DNA of 64,000 nucleotides. Source: Taiwanofungus camphoratus. Taxonomy: Eukaryota; Basidiomycota; Agaricomycetes; Polyporales; Taiwanofungaceae. Position numbers and translations under genes: made by a program. This document shows, piece by piece, positions 46,508-59,521 of this stretch; position 1 is the first letter of the stretch; each line of letters begins with the position of its first letter. Below the pieces are notes generated by a model. The model was not told where the DNA came from, did no database searches, and worked only from the letters and a program-made list of their open reading frames with translations. The stretch covers positions 1,922,001-1,986,000 of the forward strand of contig CP021224.1 of assembly GCA_003999685.1 (NCBI GenBank), written 5' to 3'.

Positions 46508-49500
46508 ATGGAAGACATGATCACCGCACAGAAACTCAATGGTACAGACCTCTACTCTGACACCTCAATACGCATGAGGGAGCGCCCAAAGAAAGGTCCG
46601 CAGCTCTCCGGTCGAAACTTTGAGGACCTCGGGAGCGATTTTGCTGAGAAGGCACTGCGCGGATCCCAGAACCGTACCAGGTCACAAGTGTCAACTTTCA
46701 AACCTTCAGGCCCACGGGTCAAGTCTGGAAAATTCTCCAAAATAAACAGCAGGAGTAATGTTTTGCATCTAGAGGACGAACAGATTAGCAGCGAGGATGA
46801 ACTGGATATTCTGTCGGGACCATCTGCACGGCACGAGTCTCCTCCGTCTCGCAAAGAGAAGATATCTGTCAGCAAGGACCCCAATCTAGAGGAAGGTGCT
46901 ATCGTCAACGGGGCGTACCATGCATACCACAAGGATTTCAAGCCGAACAAACTTACATTGAGTTTCAAGAAGATTAAACGATCCGAGAACAAAACACGTT
47001 CTGACTCTAGAACCGTAGAATCTTCGGCTTCGTCCTCGACTGCAGCGCAAAGTTCGAAGTTGCGAGACCCTTTGCCACAGCCGCGTCCCACGCCGAAAGC
47101 CGTGTCTCCCCGTCCTGCACCGATTCATGTGGATGCACAGAAAAAGACTGACAGCGAAGGGTCAAATGCCAAGCCCACAGTTTGTGACAGGCCGAACACG
47201 AGGAACTTACCCCTTCACGAGCTCAGCCCTAATCAAGGTCGTCCTGCATCCCCCTTGTCCCTACACCCAGACGAGGCAGACAGCAGTCTCATGACTCCGC
47301 GCCAGAATGCCCCCGAGCGTCCGAAGCCTCGCCCCATGCACAGGGGGGCACATAAGCCACAACGACAGGAGTTCCCATTATTGTCACCACTAGTTTCGGA
47401 TGATGAAAGAGAGGGCGAGAAGGGGAAAGAGACAGGGAGGCGTGGACAAAGGCGCACCGTATGCCAATTTCCTACTCTATCGCCCCTTACCGATGGCAAG
47501 GGATCGCAGACGAAGGTGAATATGTTCCCCGCCCTTTCGCCTCTTACCAGCGGAAAGAGTTCGCAGATGAAGGGGATTGCATCGGGCGAGTCTGGGAGAA
47601 AGGAGAGGGATCAATCTAATCCGTTTAAGAACCTGTCGCCACTGGCGTCGCATTCCCAGAACCGTATCTCTCAAACAAAGAAAACTGGGAAGGCAAAAAC
47701 TGGCTCAGCCTTTCCCGCGCTCTCTCCGCTTTCGTCACCCCTGGAGAAGAGCCAAGCTCGGGGTAAACGAACCAAGGCGCCGTTCCAACAAAACAAGAGG
47801 AGCAAAGGTAAGGGTCGAGCTGTTGTCATCTCCTCTGAGGATGACGACGTCGATGACTCGGACCGAGACGATACGATCTTGCCTTCTCTGTCGCGCTACA
47901 AAGTGCAGCCTTTCCCGATGGAAACGCAAGTGTTAGAAAGCATCGGCCATTCACCTGGAAAGCGTGCGTCTGAGGAGGATAGTGAAGGAGAAGGAGATGC
48001 GGGGCTAAGAAGGGAGCGGAAGAAGAGGAAGGCAGATCCAAACGAGATGTACATTTCCTCGTCGCGATATTTCATGTCTAGGAATGCGCTACTCAATGGT
48101 TTTCTGTTACCAGACTTGCTGAGCTCCTGCGCTCGGATGACATGTCTGATCTTGATGACGAAGATCTACGTGCGTACTTCATCTCTTAGGATTCTTGTTC
48201 TCGCTGATTCTCGTCTCGTCACAGTTTTTATCGACCCTGACGTGGATCCTGCCTCGCTCTGTCCCTGGTGCGACGAACGGCTTCCGCCCGTACCGACGCC
48301 CTACCTTTCCACATTGATTGTCGCCGCCCGTGCCTCCTCTTCGCCCGACGTGCGCCCGACGAATCCACTTGGCTTACGGGCGCCGCTCGGCAAATTCGTA
48401 GGTGTTTGTCAGCGTCACCGCTTCGAGAGCCATCAGGTCCCCCGCGCGCAACGGAAAGGATGGCCCATGCAGATCGCCTGGAATCACGTTAGCGAGCGTG
48501 TGGGCGCACTGAGGCCGCGGTTGCAAGCAATCGTTGACGACGTAGACGAGGACTTCCTGTCTGGTGCGCCAAGGGAGGACCGTGACGACGAGGACGAAGC
48601 ACAGTGGGGGGGTAGGCCAAGGAAGGGCAGTGTTTTTTGGTGGGATGTCATAAAAAGCGTGAAGAAGAGTGGCTCGAGGCAGGCTGCCGGCGTCCGAGGA
48701 CAGTTCGCCAGCTTTGAGAAGACCCAACCTGGCTAGTGAGTAGTTTCTTTATCGCATGTATTCCGCATGCAACGCATCCTAAACGTTATCTAGTTATGGA
48801 GAATTAGGTTATGTGATCATTAACCAAACTATCTACAACTTGTTCCCGCCAGCATCCTTCGACCCCGTCTCCACCCTCCCGCTGACACCCCCCGACTTCA
48901 TTCAGCTCATCCTTGTGCCTGAGGCAGCCGTGTCTCTTATTATGGAAGACATGGGTCAGACCCGCACGGAGGCTATCAAAACACTCCGCGAGAGTGCTGA
49001 GTACGGTGTGGCGATGTTCCCGGACGACCATTCGGAAGGTACAGATGCAGTTGATGCGGGCGAGCAGATCGTCATGGAGCGGGCAAGGGCAAGGCGCAAG
49101 GAGCTGGAAGAAGAGGAAAGAGAGGAGCTGTGGATGGCGCTAGAGGTGTCAGACGAAGAGAGGTGCCAGCCAAGAGGAAAGAGGAGGCCTAAGCCTAAGC
49201 CAAGGAGAAGCAAGAGTGCACCCAGCGACGCCGAGGTATTGAACGATGTCAAAGGCTTGACAAAAAACCGCGGCGGAAAGCCGAAAGGCAAGTCAACTCG
49301 GGAAAAGCTTTCGTGCACTGAAACTGGCAGCGAGAGTGATGTGATTATGCTCACTGATAGCGAGTCGTCGGTTAGCCGCAGGGGAAGGAGGACGAGATCA
49401 ACTTCGGTTGCCAATAATACCAGGACCAGGTCGAAGACTCGCGGTATTGCAGCGTCATCGGACGTCAATACGGATCTTCATCGACCTACACCCAGGCCTA

Positions 49501-50104
49501 GACCACGACGTAAGGGTTGTGAATCGTGCTCCAGTCAAACCGAAGGCGAAGGAGAGGACAAGAACAAGAACAATGCGCCGTCTAGTGATAGCGTGGATTC
49601 GGACGGTCAGGTCTGTCCCCCGCCTTCCAGTTCACAAGAGATTCCTCAGGTCACTAGGGATCGCAAGGCCAACCCGCATATACGCCTTATTGACCCTCAT
49701 GCCACACCGAAAGCAAGTAGAACGAGTGGGTCGTCTTCGGTGTCGTCCACAGGCGCAACTGTAGGCTTGCAACGAAAGGAGATCTTACCCTTGCAAATTG
49801 CCAGGAGTAGGCATCGAGAGTCAGTCCGATTTATATGTTTTTATATAATCCAATCCCACTGATTCAGTCTCATTGGCACGTCAGTAAGCTTCCTGCCACG
49901 AAACTAGACGTTTGGTCATATACGTTGAGGAACCATCCAGCTGAGAGCACTGAAGATGAAATCACTTCCTTGGCGTCTAATGTTCCATCAAATTCGAATT
50001 TCAACTTGATTAAACCCTCAAGGCTCACTGTGGCAGAGAAGGCAGGTGATGAAAACTATGATTGGCTTTTGAGTGAAGCATCTACTCCAGCATCACCGCA
50101 ATAG
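46508..50104 (+). CDS. Rtc4-domain protein (restriction of telomere capping 4-like), 1133 aa
   Basis: Five exons (46508-48075, 48114-48169, 48225-48735, 48794-49823, 49868-50104). The RTC4-like domain is at about residues 540-770: YFILAELLRSDDMSDLDDED, FIDPDVDPASLCPWCDERLP, NPLGLRAPLGKFVGVCQRHR, then YYGELGYVIINQTIYNLFPP, SFDP, LTPPDFIQLILVPEAAVSLI. Yeast Rtc4 affects telomere capping, but its molecular job is unknown. The first 520 residues are disordered and basic, with a five-fold F-P-x-L-S-P-L motif array at about 289-410. The C-terminal 350 are also disordered (KPKPKPRRSK-like runs, many Ser-Asp pairs). Composition suggests a nuclear, chromatin-linked protein. The last donor (GTCCGA) is unusual but keeps the frame. 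Confidence 0.82.
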
Positions 50105-50254
50105 AACACATCATCGCTTCACGTTTCCTATTAAGTATTCAAGCATTTGAATCGATACATTCACACTCGTAATACAAGCACAGCTACTCTACGCAACTGA
50201 CCACCCACTATTTAAGGAGGGCTTTCTGGGCTGATTCTACAGGCATTGTACACG

Positions 50255-51364
50255 TTATAATACAAGCGCTTCGGTGGTCTGCGGTTCATCTGTCAGACTG
50301 TTCTTTGTGATGTCCTCCGCGATTGCACCTGCACCCTGCACCCCTTCTGCTTCTACTGTTGTTGGCTTGCTCAACTTCTGTACTTCCGGCAATATCTCCC
50401 AGCCAGGGATAGGTTTGCGATCGGCAGTCTCAACTTTGGCAAAGAACTGGGGACTGAGGTGTCCATGCTCGTCACCTTCTGTAAGGACAACACCGTTGGC
50501 AGAAATATAAAATTTGATTCCCGCATCCAGCGCTTTTTGAACGTTGATATAAATGAGAATTTGAGATGAATTACGCATGCCTGTCTGATGTTGAATGCAA
50601 GATGCTATTAGTAGGGTGGGGGAAGACATACCACTGATTACACCTGAACCGGGAACACCTTGCGCGAGGTGGATGTGATTGCGCTTCATCTTGCTTAGGC
50701 CTTGTTCGCCTGCATGATAAACCTGATGAATAGATATGCTGCGACTTCAGACAAAATAGGGAACATACGAATAAGCTCCCATGCCCGTAGAGTCGTCCCA
50801 TGCACGGCTGTTCCGGTAGGTATGTCAGCGGCCGATTCTATCGGCTGCAAGTCCAACACTACCGACTACGACGTGTCATGAAGGTAGGAGAGGACAGAAG
50901 AGAACGAGATAAATTACTTTTAGCGAATGTCCCTGATTGGCTCTGATCCACCAAATCTCTTCCGGAGAATTCGAGGTCTTGTCAGGCTCGAAGAGCATAT
51001 GATAACGGCTCTTATTATCTTTGGAAACGATCTGCTCTAGCATCGAGAAATTCAAATCCTTCATTTTCGGAGAATTCAACTACTTCGGGGACAGTACATA
51101 AGGGATAGCACCGAAAGCAGAGGAGCAACCTACGAGATCCTTCACGCGTACATATCCATCGATACGCATAGCAATCCCTTCAGACTGCGAACCATGGCGT
51201 AAGATCCATGACAATGTCTTTGACATCCGAGTCTCCACAGTATCTCGCGGATGTCCTCGAAGTTTCGCAGAACTGCCCTTTTGACCACCAGAGCGAGCGT
51301 CTTTGCGGTCCTTTCTATCTTGCTTCGGCGCTCTCTTGTCTTGTGCTTTCAATGCGTCCTCCAT
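50255..51364 (-). CDS. TPT1: tRNA 2'-phosphotransferase Tpt1/KptA
   Basis: Removes the 2'-phosphate left at the splice junction of tRNAs after ligation, transferring it to NAD (EC 2.7.1.160). Five exons (51364-51134, 51079-50918, 50865-50769, 50709-50632, 50580-50255) give 297 residues. Family motifs in order: MSKTLSWILRHGSQSEGI, IDGYVRVKDL, LEQIVSKDNKSRYHM, WWIRANQGHSLK, IPTGTAVHGTTLRAWELI, SKMKRNHIHLAQGVPGSGVI, MRNSSQILIYINVQKALDAG, GVVLTEGDEHGHLSPQFFAK. The conserved Arg/His set of the active site is therefore present. The open frame extends upstream to 51502 with a possible mitochondrial-like leader; I prefer the ATG at 51364. The tRNA-Ile above carries an intron, a substrate type that needs this enzyme. 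Confidence 0.93.
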
Positions 51365-51671
51365 AACACTTTTTACTGTATATGACGGAGCCCAGACTCT
51401 ACACAGATTACGAGGGGGAATGATAGACAAATACGCGGTTCGAGCTCCCCGCGCAAGGAGCATGAGACCGTTGAGACAAGTCGACTTGTTACACAGTGAC
51501 AAGCCAATGCGTGACTACGCACGCTGTCACGGTCCACGCACAATGAATGGCTCAATCTCTCCTGTTGTCTTGAACCCATTGCCACAGATATTCTCAGTAC
51601 TGAGGTTCGTCCATTCTCAAGATTTTGTGCAGAATTTCGTCAACCGTTATAAATATTTCAGGATTGCTATA

Positions 51672-53565
51672 ATGCCACCTTCATTCCTAGCACCGCTGCA
51701 ATCTTACCGCCGTTCAGGCGCGAGTACTAGTAGCGCGCGGCAGCGGGAGAATCGTCCGCAACATGCAACACCAAATTCATCTACCCGAAGACGAAAGTCC
51801 CGCTCACCAGACCCAATGGTGGAGGAAGTGACAATGAGGAATGACCCGGCTACCATTCGCAAGAAGAAGAGACCTCACCTCACACCCTCTTCCTCATCTG
51901 TAAATGAGATTGCTGTGCGACCTACTTACGGAGAAGATATGGCGATTGATCGCGGCCGCAAAGCTAAAGTAAAACCTAGAGTACAGTCATCATTTGTCGT
52001 GGAAGGCGATGTCCCCGTTCAGAGAGAGCCTGTACGTGGGACCGGGAACGGTAAGAGTAAGCGCAAGGATCGTTCTAGGTCGCGTGAAGCGTCGCAACGT
52101 TTGTCGATGAAGACAGCATCCCCCGAAGTTGATGATGTTGACCAGCCACATACTGCTCCCTTTGCGATTGCGGATTTAAACCATATGAAGCAAGAAGTTG
52201 AGGAACTAAGAAAGGTATACATTAAGCCTCTCTATCCATGATCGCAACGCTGATGTAAGTCTGTGCCTAGCAATTGACAGTCTCGAAGAAAACAATAAAG
52301 AAACAAAGCAAGGTGTGCTGATAGATATTCATGTAGTCTCATCTAACGAATGGCCACATTCAGGTCATAGATGATTTGAGGAAGGACTTAACCAATTCCG
52401 CAAAGGTTTATTATTTTTGCACTGACTATCGATACCGTACTAACCTTTATAATAGACACAAAAGGAGCAAAGCAAAGAAATGGACAAACTCAAAGTTCAA
52501 TCAAAGAAGTCGGAGGAAGTGAGTATCCCAAAGCCTGACACATTGTCATGGCGCTGACTTTCGGTGCTTAGCTGGCGACAAGCATTGAAGCCAATCTCAT
52601 GTGTCAAATTTGCATGGAGATTCTTGCAAAACCCCACGGGTATGTTCGTACCACGTATCATTTCAAACACCTAATCCCAAATCCTTGTGGCTAGTTTGTC
52701 GCCTTGCGGTCACGTCTTATGTCAGACTTGTCTGCAGGAATGGTTCCGATCTACCCCTCCGGGTGAGGACGATATGTATGATGATGACCTCCCCCAGTCT
52801 CTCTTATATCGTAAAAAGACTTGTCCCTGCTGCCGCGCTGTGATGCGCAGTCGACCCATCCCTCTTTTTGTCGTGAAGTCCCTTGCGTCTGCACTCGAGA
52901 AAGCCAAAATAACTTCGGGCGCCACCCCTCGCGCCTCCCCGCCGCCTCTTGAGGGCGATCCATGGGCTGGTATCTTCCTCGACCGGCATCTGCATGATGC
53001 AGACGATGACTGGGGAGCTGATGATGACGGTGACGACGGCGATGAGGATGTTGATGAGGACGACGACGACGACGGAAATGAGGAAGACGATGACGATTGG
53101 TCGTTTGATGGGTACGGCACCCCCGAGGACGAGGAACGGTACGAGGGCTCGTATGTCCGCGCCCGTTGGGCGCCGCCAACTGTGCACGTTACACCGGACG
53201 ACTACCCATTCATCGATGACCTCGACGCGGACGACCTTGCAATGCTGAGGCGAGGAGTGACGCTGCAAATGATAGACTTGTTCTCCATGACTTATTCACA
53301 CCGTTCGGGGCTCAAGGCAATTGTCGACGACGAGAACGCAGTCTATCTTGGGTGGAATATTTTCCTGCACCCAGAAGATGAGGCCGGAGAAGAATATATG
53401 GATTGGATCACCGCAGATATGTACGAGCGCCCAGAGAGGTGGTCCATCTTGGAGGACTTCAGAGGCAGCTGGACAGCGTGGAAACTGGTTCCCGATGCTG
53501 ATAATGAAGAGTATGGCACTACTGATTCGGAGGCTTGGGAAGCCGACCTCGCTAGCGAAGATTGA
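51672..53565 (+). CDS. coiled-coil RING finger protein (putative E3 ubiquitin ligase)
   Basis: Six exons (51672-52214, 52271-52312, 52364-52405, 52456-52518, 52572-52639, 52695-53565) give 542 residues. Residues 1-170 are basic and disordered (RQRENRPQHATPNSSTRRRK). Three tiny exons then encode a coiled coil (HMKQEVEELRKQLTVSKKTI, then KQSKVIDDLRKDL and KEQSKEMDKLKVQSKKSEEL). The RING follows at once: CQICMEIL, CGHVLCQTCLQEWF, CPCC, with a C-x2-C...C-x-H-x3-C-x2-C...C-x2-C pattern. After it come an extremely acidic Asp-rich stretch encoded near 53000-53110 and a C-terminal domain with aromatic residues (YLGWNIFLHPEDEAGEEYMD). The two 42-nt exons were chosen because they continue the heptads without stops. 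The substrate is unknown. Confidence 0.85.
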
Positions 53566-53903
53566 TGAGACCATGACACTAAAGTGTGCCAAGAGCATGG
53601 ATATTTCAGGACGCTTGTACAATCAGTCTTTCTCTACATTGCATTGCAAACATTGTTCTCTGTTTTATATCAATGGTGCCTACCTATCTTGAACATGGGA
53701 CGCTTGAGCTTAATACTAGTAAGCTCTATCGTTGCCGTTGTTTGGTAAGTATGAGTCTTGCGGTGAACGTAATCTTCATATTTTGATTGACCCAGTACTC
53801 AACGTTCAGTACTTAGTAGGTATATAGCGTAGATTGGGAAATCACAAGGCTACAACGCTGTACAGTAAATGCAATAGGAAGTAAATACCCGCCGTTCAAA
53901 CTG

Positions 53904-56900
53904 TCATTCCTCATCTTCCAGTTCCCGCTCTAATTCCTGTTCCAGTTCCTGCTCTAGTTCTTGTTCTTGTTCCGGCGTCAGTCCTGTCTTCTGTTCCACC
54001 TCAGGCTCGTGATTCTGTAATCGCATTTCCACAAGAAACTCCTTGTCGCGAATATTTTGAGACCATGATGCAAGGAGTCTCGAAAGCGCCAGTGCAGCAT
54101 GAGCGAATCCAGCCACCGTGAAGATACTTGGATACAGATGGACAACTGTAAAAAGGCGGTGCAATGAGCCACTAGCGGAAAAGTATACACTTCATGTACA
54201 TACAGAGGAAGTCATCAGCGATGGGAAGTAACAGAAACCGGCGTATACTCCACACAAATCCTGCAGGTAGGACTAACATGCCGAGTAGGCCTACTGTGAC
54301 AGGTGCAATGACCTCCTTTGTGGCTTTGAAAGGATCGGGGTGTGTCCATCCGTTGCGTATGATCTAAAGAACGGGTTCGGTCAAGTGCTAGATCCAATAC
54401 AAATTGCAACTTACATGATCAAATCCAGACATGATATCATTAGTAGGTTGCATCCTGAGGCATGCAATCATAATTTTGCAGTAGAGCAAGCCCAACGTCC
54501 ACATATCGACCATCCTAATACGTAGTTCCATAGGTGGATTGACTATTTGTCGGATGGGCTGTATGATGTAGAACTCCACGACAAGCGCGAACAAGGTGGG
54601 GATGATAAAGCCCAGGAAAACAACCATATACGAGATCTTGGCAATCCACAGAAGGCTTCGCTTGGCGAGATATAGAGGCCACTCAGCTCGAGGCGTATCG
54701 CCGCCTTTCCTTTGCCGACGTTTGTCCATCCGATCAACAGCACGGCTTACAAGCCAGCAAGCCCAAAGCAGGTAAAATCCCACGATGAACGAATAGCCAT
54801 CATGGACATCGTGCTCGACGAACAACCTGAAGGCCTTCCTGCCCAATAGAATGGGACCTGCAAGTGCTGTCGCAAGGAGAACGGAACCGACAATCCAGAC
54901 AGAGACAATGAAGATGGCGATCCTGTACTTCAGATAAGGAGGCAGGTATACAATGACATAATCATCCTTGATATTCCTCTTCGCCCTTTCTGCCTCGGCA
55001 TCCTGAGCAGCAATCAGCTTGGCTTGCTCTGCGTTCACGGGTCGACCATCCGCGTGGACTTCAGCAGTCGCTGGTAAGTCTTTTGCCAGAGCAATATTGT
55101 CATTGTTTGGAACACGTCTAAAGGTGCCATCACAAACAGCTTCCTCGTCATTGACCTCGGATGGGACGAAAAAAATCCTCCACGACCAACGCCTGGGAGT
55201 AAATTGCTCCTCGGGATAATGACCGCCAAACATATACGAAGTCAGACGTAGTTGAGCAGCGAGACGCTTCCAGAGGTGAACGCCAAATTGCCGCAATGAC
55301 TTTTTAGGTCTGAAATAATGCATAGTGTAGGGCAGAACAAGATGCAAGAAAAGTAGGTCCACAGGTACGCTCGACAACGGCTCCCTGTCGATTGCCCTGT
55401 CAGACAGAAGTAAAAGTGTAAATCGAGTTTCAACGCACTTGGTTTTCCATCGAAATGGCAAGACTGTCCGATTGAAAAGTTGAAGGACGGCAGAGACAGT
55501 ACCAACTCCAGCGGCAACTACCATACCGTACATAACAGCACTCACAAGCAACTTGCGCACTTGTACCAATGTGGGTCGCTCAAGAATATCGCGGATCGGA
55601 TGGAAATTCTGATCTTGAGGATCTTTGATGAACCACATAGCTCCCGGGCGCATAATACCACGGCATCCTGCTAGAAGGACAGCAAATTGATACCTTGGGA
55701 AGGAATCTTAGATAAATGATATAATAGTAGGAACTAGAAACGAACATGAACATAGTCCCTATCACCCAGTGATAGAACGTCGATGTCACGGGGGCATATA
55801 TCAGGAATGTCGTCCGAGATCGGAAGTCGCCTTGAGGAAGAAGCCACACAGTGCAAGCATCCAGCATGACCCCACATCCCAGTGGGAATATGACAAGTTC
55901 CACGATTATAAAAGCAGCAACCTATCACAAGATTACTGCCGTAAGATGAAAGATATATCGGCGTCGTCCATGCTTACCTTGATCACTAGCAACTGCTGTC
56001 GAACAGCGCTGCGCACTGCACGTCCGGCGGTCTTCACATTGCCAACAGTCAGGACGTTTAGATAAAGCGCAAGCAGTATTGCGACTACGACATAACCTAG
56101 GATTATGGCAAAAACTTTCTCATTTGAACCGCCCCCGATCGCCAGACGAAGCCAAGCCACTTTAGCGTCTTCCAAATTCAGGCGGACCCTTTTGCCAAGA
56201 GGTGCAAAAGACGTTTCAACCAATCGTGTTAAGGGAGAATCATGTTCAAGTATACGATCCAGCACTGACGAGAAGGCTTGAGACGACGTTCCAGGCGTCG
56301 ATGTAGACCATGTTGTCACACGACCATATATAGAGTCAACAAAATAAACCTGGAGAATAAATCCAGTCAAAAAAGATCAAGATATCGTGAGTGTTGAAAT
56401 ACTCACCAGTCGCTTGGAGAAGTGTACAAGCTTGGTAGTCCGACCATGACCAACCATCACTCCAACGATGTTTACGAAAAAGCTTGAGGTTTTGCAGGCT
56501 GCCCGCCCTATGGGCGGCAACAAACCTTGTGTGATCAGCATGATCAGAGTGTCTACCACTGGATCGGTCACAAGCCTGATCAATCGCAGAGGTAAATGTA
56601 GTATCTGCATGAACCGTCGAGGATCAAGCTGCATAGTCTATAAGATGCAGGTCAAGCCTTAAAATTCTCAGGAAATGACGTACGCAAAGTAAAGCAGCAG
56701 ATTTGCCAATGGTGAACGGTAGCCAAATCCCCAACCCAATAGTAGTATCGAGGATGAAAATCATCAGAGCCGCCTGCACTGAGTGAGTGATAACATCCAC
56801 TCGAAGCGTCTAAGCTAATACGTACATTTTGGAAGACCCCGTAAAGTGGGCCTCTTAACCCAATAGCTATGCTTCTCCATCAGTTGTGTCCAACTCACCA

Positions 56901-59521
56901 TATAATATATATTACCTTCCAATGCACCATCCATGTCATCTTCGATATTGGCATCCAATTCATCGTTCTGTTCCGGTGGGCGATTCTCATTGGCAGGAGC
57001 TCTCACTTGCTGTGCCACTGCTTCGCCGGCTACGAGTCTGTCCTCCCTAGGACGGCCATCAGGCTGTTCGAGCTGAACAATAGCGCCGGCTGCTTCGACG
57101 TGATCGAAATCATCGTCGTCATCATCCCGGAGCTCCTCTTCCGACCAATGATAATGGTCAGCTTCGTCCATCTCCGGCTCAGCATCCTCGTCCTCCGCTC
57201 CTTCATCCAGATCCATAAAATATTTGTGGAACTCAGGATCCGTCTCGGCCCGAACACCATCCGAATGGTTATCTTCGTTGAAATAATCCGCTAGGTTTGA
57301 TGGTCCTGCTTCGAATTCTTCAGGCGCCTGATAGGTTGCTAGACTGGGAGAAGCAAGGGGAGTGTGGCCGCTGCTCCGAGTGACACTGTTAGGTGGTGAA
57401 GCACCGGACGAAGGCGGAAGCGTGACGCTGGGAAGAGGTGGACGTCGCAAGCTTCCGACTGACTCATTTCGTGGGATAGAAGGATGGGGGGGCGTTCTGG
57501 TGCCTTTGCTTCCACTACTCGTGTCATCAACGGGAGAGGTTATTGGGGGAGATATCGACTGTACAGGGAGTACGCCGCCTTCACCCAAGGTCTCGACTTG
57601 TGTTGTGTCTGACGCAGGCGATGACGATGAACGACGCGAACGATCACTCTCGAGCCCCAACGAAGAGGGTAATCCGCGAGGTACAGTTGACTCCGCTGTT
57701 TGGGGCTTGGGGGCCGTGAAAACGAATTCGTTCTTCTCAGAATCAAGATTTAGCGGTGGGACGCTTGAACTTGCAACTCCCGTAGCATTGACGTCTACTC
57801 GCTGAGGAGTTGCCGATCTGAATGTAAATTGGGTTTGCTCCGGTTGGAGATCAAGAGGCGCGTTATTTACGGCCTTTTGCCTCTCCGCCCACTCGGCAGT
57901 ACGGGCTACCCACTGTTTACGACTGTCCCCAGCTTCTGATATGTCGTCCTCACCGATATCTGAAGACCCGTGCACACTGGACATGGACACCCCCGGTGAG
58001 GTCCATCTTCGATGACACTGACGTGCTGGAAGGTCACTCTCGGAACGCTCTCGCCGGAGCCGTGTAGTGCGTTTGCCTTTGTCTTTTCGGACACGCATAC
58101 GCTCGCGGCTTGACTTTGAGTCGTCGGTGCGACGAACCCTCTTGTTCGGGCTTTCCTTGATTGTTTGGTCCGCGATCCTATTGTCTACATGCTCCCGAGG
58201 ATGCCACGGTACCACGTTTTGAGCCCTTATGTTTTCGCGATCAAAGGGCAAAGGCAATCTGGGCTCTGCGCGATCGTGTAGAGCAGGCAGCTCTGCGATC
58301 ACAAGCGGAGGCGGCACTTCAGGTGGAGCCTGATCTTGCTCTACGGGAGGCATCTCTTCTTCTTCAAATATGCCTGGACGGGCATTCTGTGAGATCCACT
58401 CCCGCAATAGGAAGATCGCAACGAATGCCAGTACAATCAGAGAAGCAATGATCTGACCTGATACTATGTCAGATGACACCGCGCGAATTACAGGATATGA
58501 GAAGATCGACGATAGTGTCATGTTGGCGACACCAACGATGGCGGTACTATTGGTAGGTGAGGAAGACGAGGTTGACTGAAAGCCATCCAGCTCAGGGCGC
58601 GGCCGTGGACGATTGCTAACCCACCAAGCCCTGTATGAAATCGTGTCAGAAAAGAATCTCTCGGGATAAAATCACACAATGTCCCAGGCAGGGCCTTTAA
58701 GTGTTTGCATGAGGATATACATCGTGAATCACAGCAACACTGATTCCGCGTGAAAAATTCGCCAACCATGTTCTCCTGCCGAAGTGTCGTGTGGAATACA
58801 CTTCCGGGAACATACTGCTGTTGTGGGATCAGATATTCCCAAAAATGCTTTCCTTAGTCAAAAGGCAGGGTGACTTTTCGCGCTCCTAGAGTCTATTGTG
58901 CCTTTTAAGATGAATGCTTACCTTTCTGGTGATCCACGTGAATATCCTCAGTAGACAATGCACACCCATGCCTGGAACACATGAATCACCTACGTACATA
59001 GAATCGCCCATTGCGAAGTACATCCGCCACGTCCAGATAGTTACCCAGGGTAGGAAGGCAAGCCATATAGTTCCAACCATGATAGCTCGGAGACTGAAAA
59101 GCATCGCTGACAACAATTGTCGCGATACTTGCCGAACAAGCAATACCGGTGGTAACCTTTCAGGCATATCGGAAGAATAGACTTGCACAGCGTTTTAGCA
59201 CGATCGGCATGCCCGCAGAGGGTTCGCTCACCTTTCGTGAAAGAGTACGAATACTTGCAGATGTCGCATGTCTTCTTTTTGCTATGTGCTAGCCATGTAG
59301 TCAAACTTGAGTGCTCGTCAATAGCCGCCCAACGCGCCGAGCATCATGGATACTCACCAATCTTGATGAATATAGCGAATTGTGCCGGAACATTTGCATG
59401 GATGAAAGAGTGGTTGATCTGCTTCTGCTGGTGCGCTGCATATCCGACATGTAACTGCCAACGATGTCAGTATCAGCGACCACTGGTGCTGACAACATCC
59501 CTGACCTTGTTCTTCTTGCAT
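53904..59521 (-). CDS. SSM4: ER-membrane ubiquitin ligase Doa10/Ssm4 (MARCH6 family)
   Basis: Large RING-CH ligase of the ER and inner nuclear membrane for ERAD-C and sterol-enzyme degradation. Thirteen exons join in frame to 1558 residues: 59521-59506, 59454-59358, 59305-59232, 59181-58998, 58630-56916, 56866-56826, 56773-56684, 56637-56407, 56349-55978, 55921-55746, 55693-54415, 54363-54204, 54145-53904. The N-terminal RING-CH is [43 protein letters not shown]. Many membrane helices follow, with an acidic disordered insert encoded by the 1715-nt exon. The TD-like segment starts [21 protein letters not shown] possible 42-nt in-frame intron (near 55397-55438) would remove 14 residues. The tail is repetitive Glu/Gln/Leu. 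Intron 58631-58997 is long (367 bp). Confidence 0.93.
53908..53984. repeat. degenerate 9- to 18-bp tandem repeat inside the Doa10 3' exon
   Basis: On the minus strand GAACTGGAACAGGAA-like units repeat about six times and encode [20 protein letters not shown]. It is in frame and directly before the stop codon. Confidence 0.65.
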
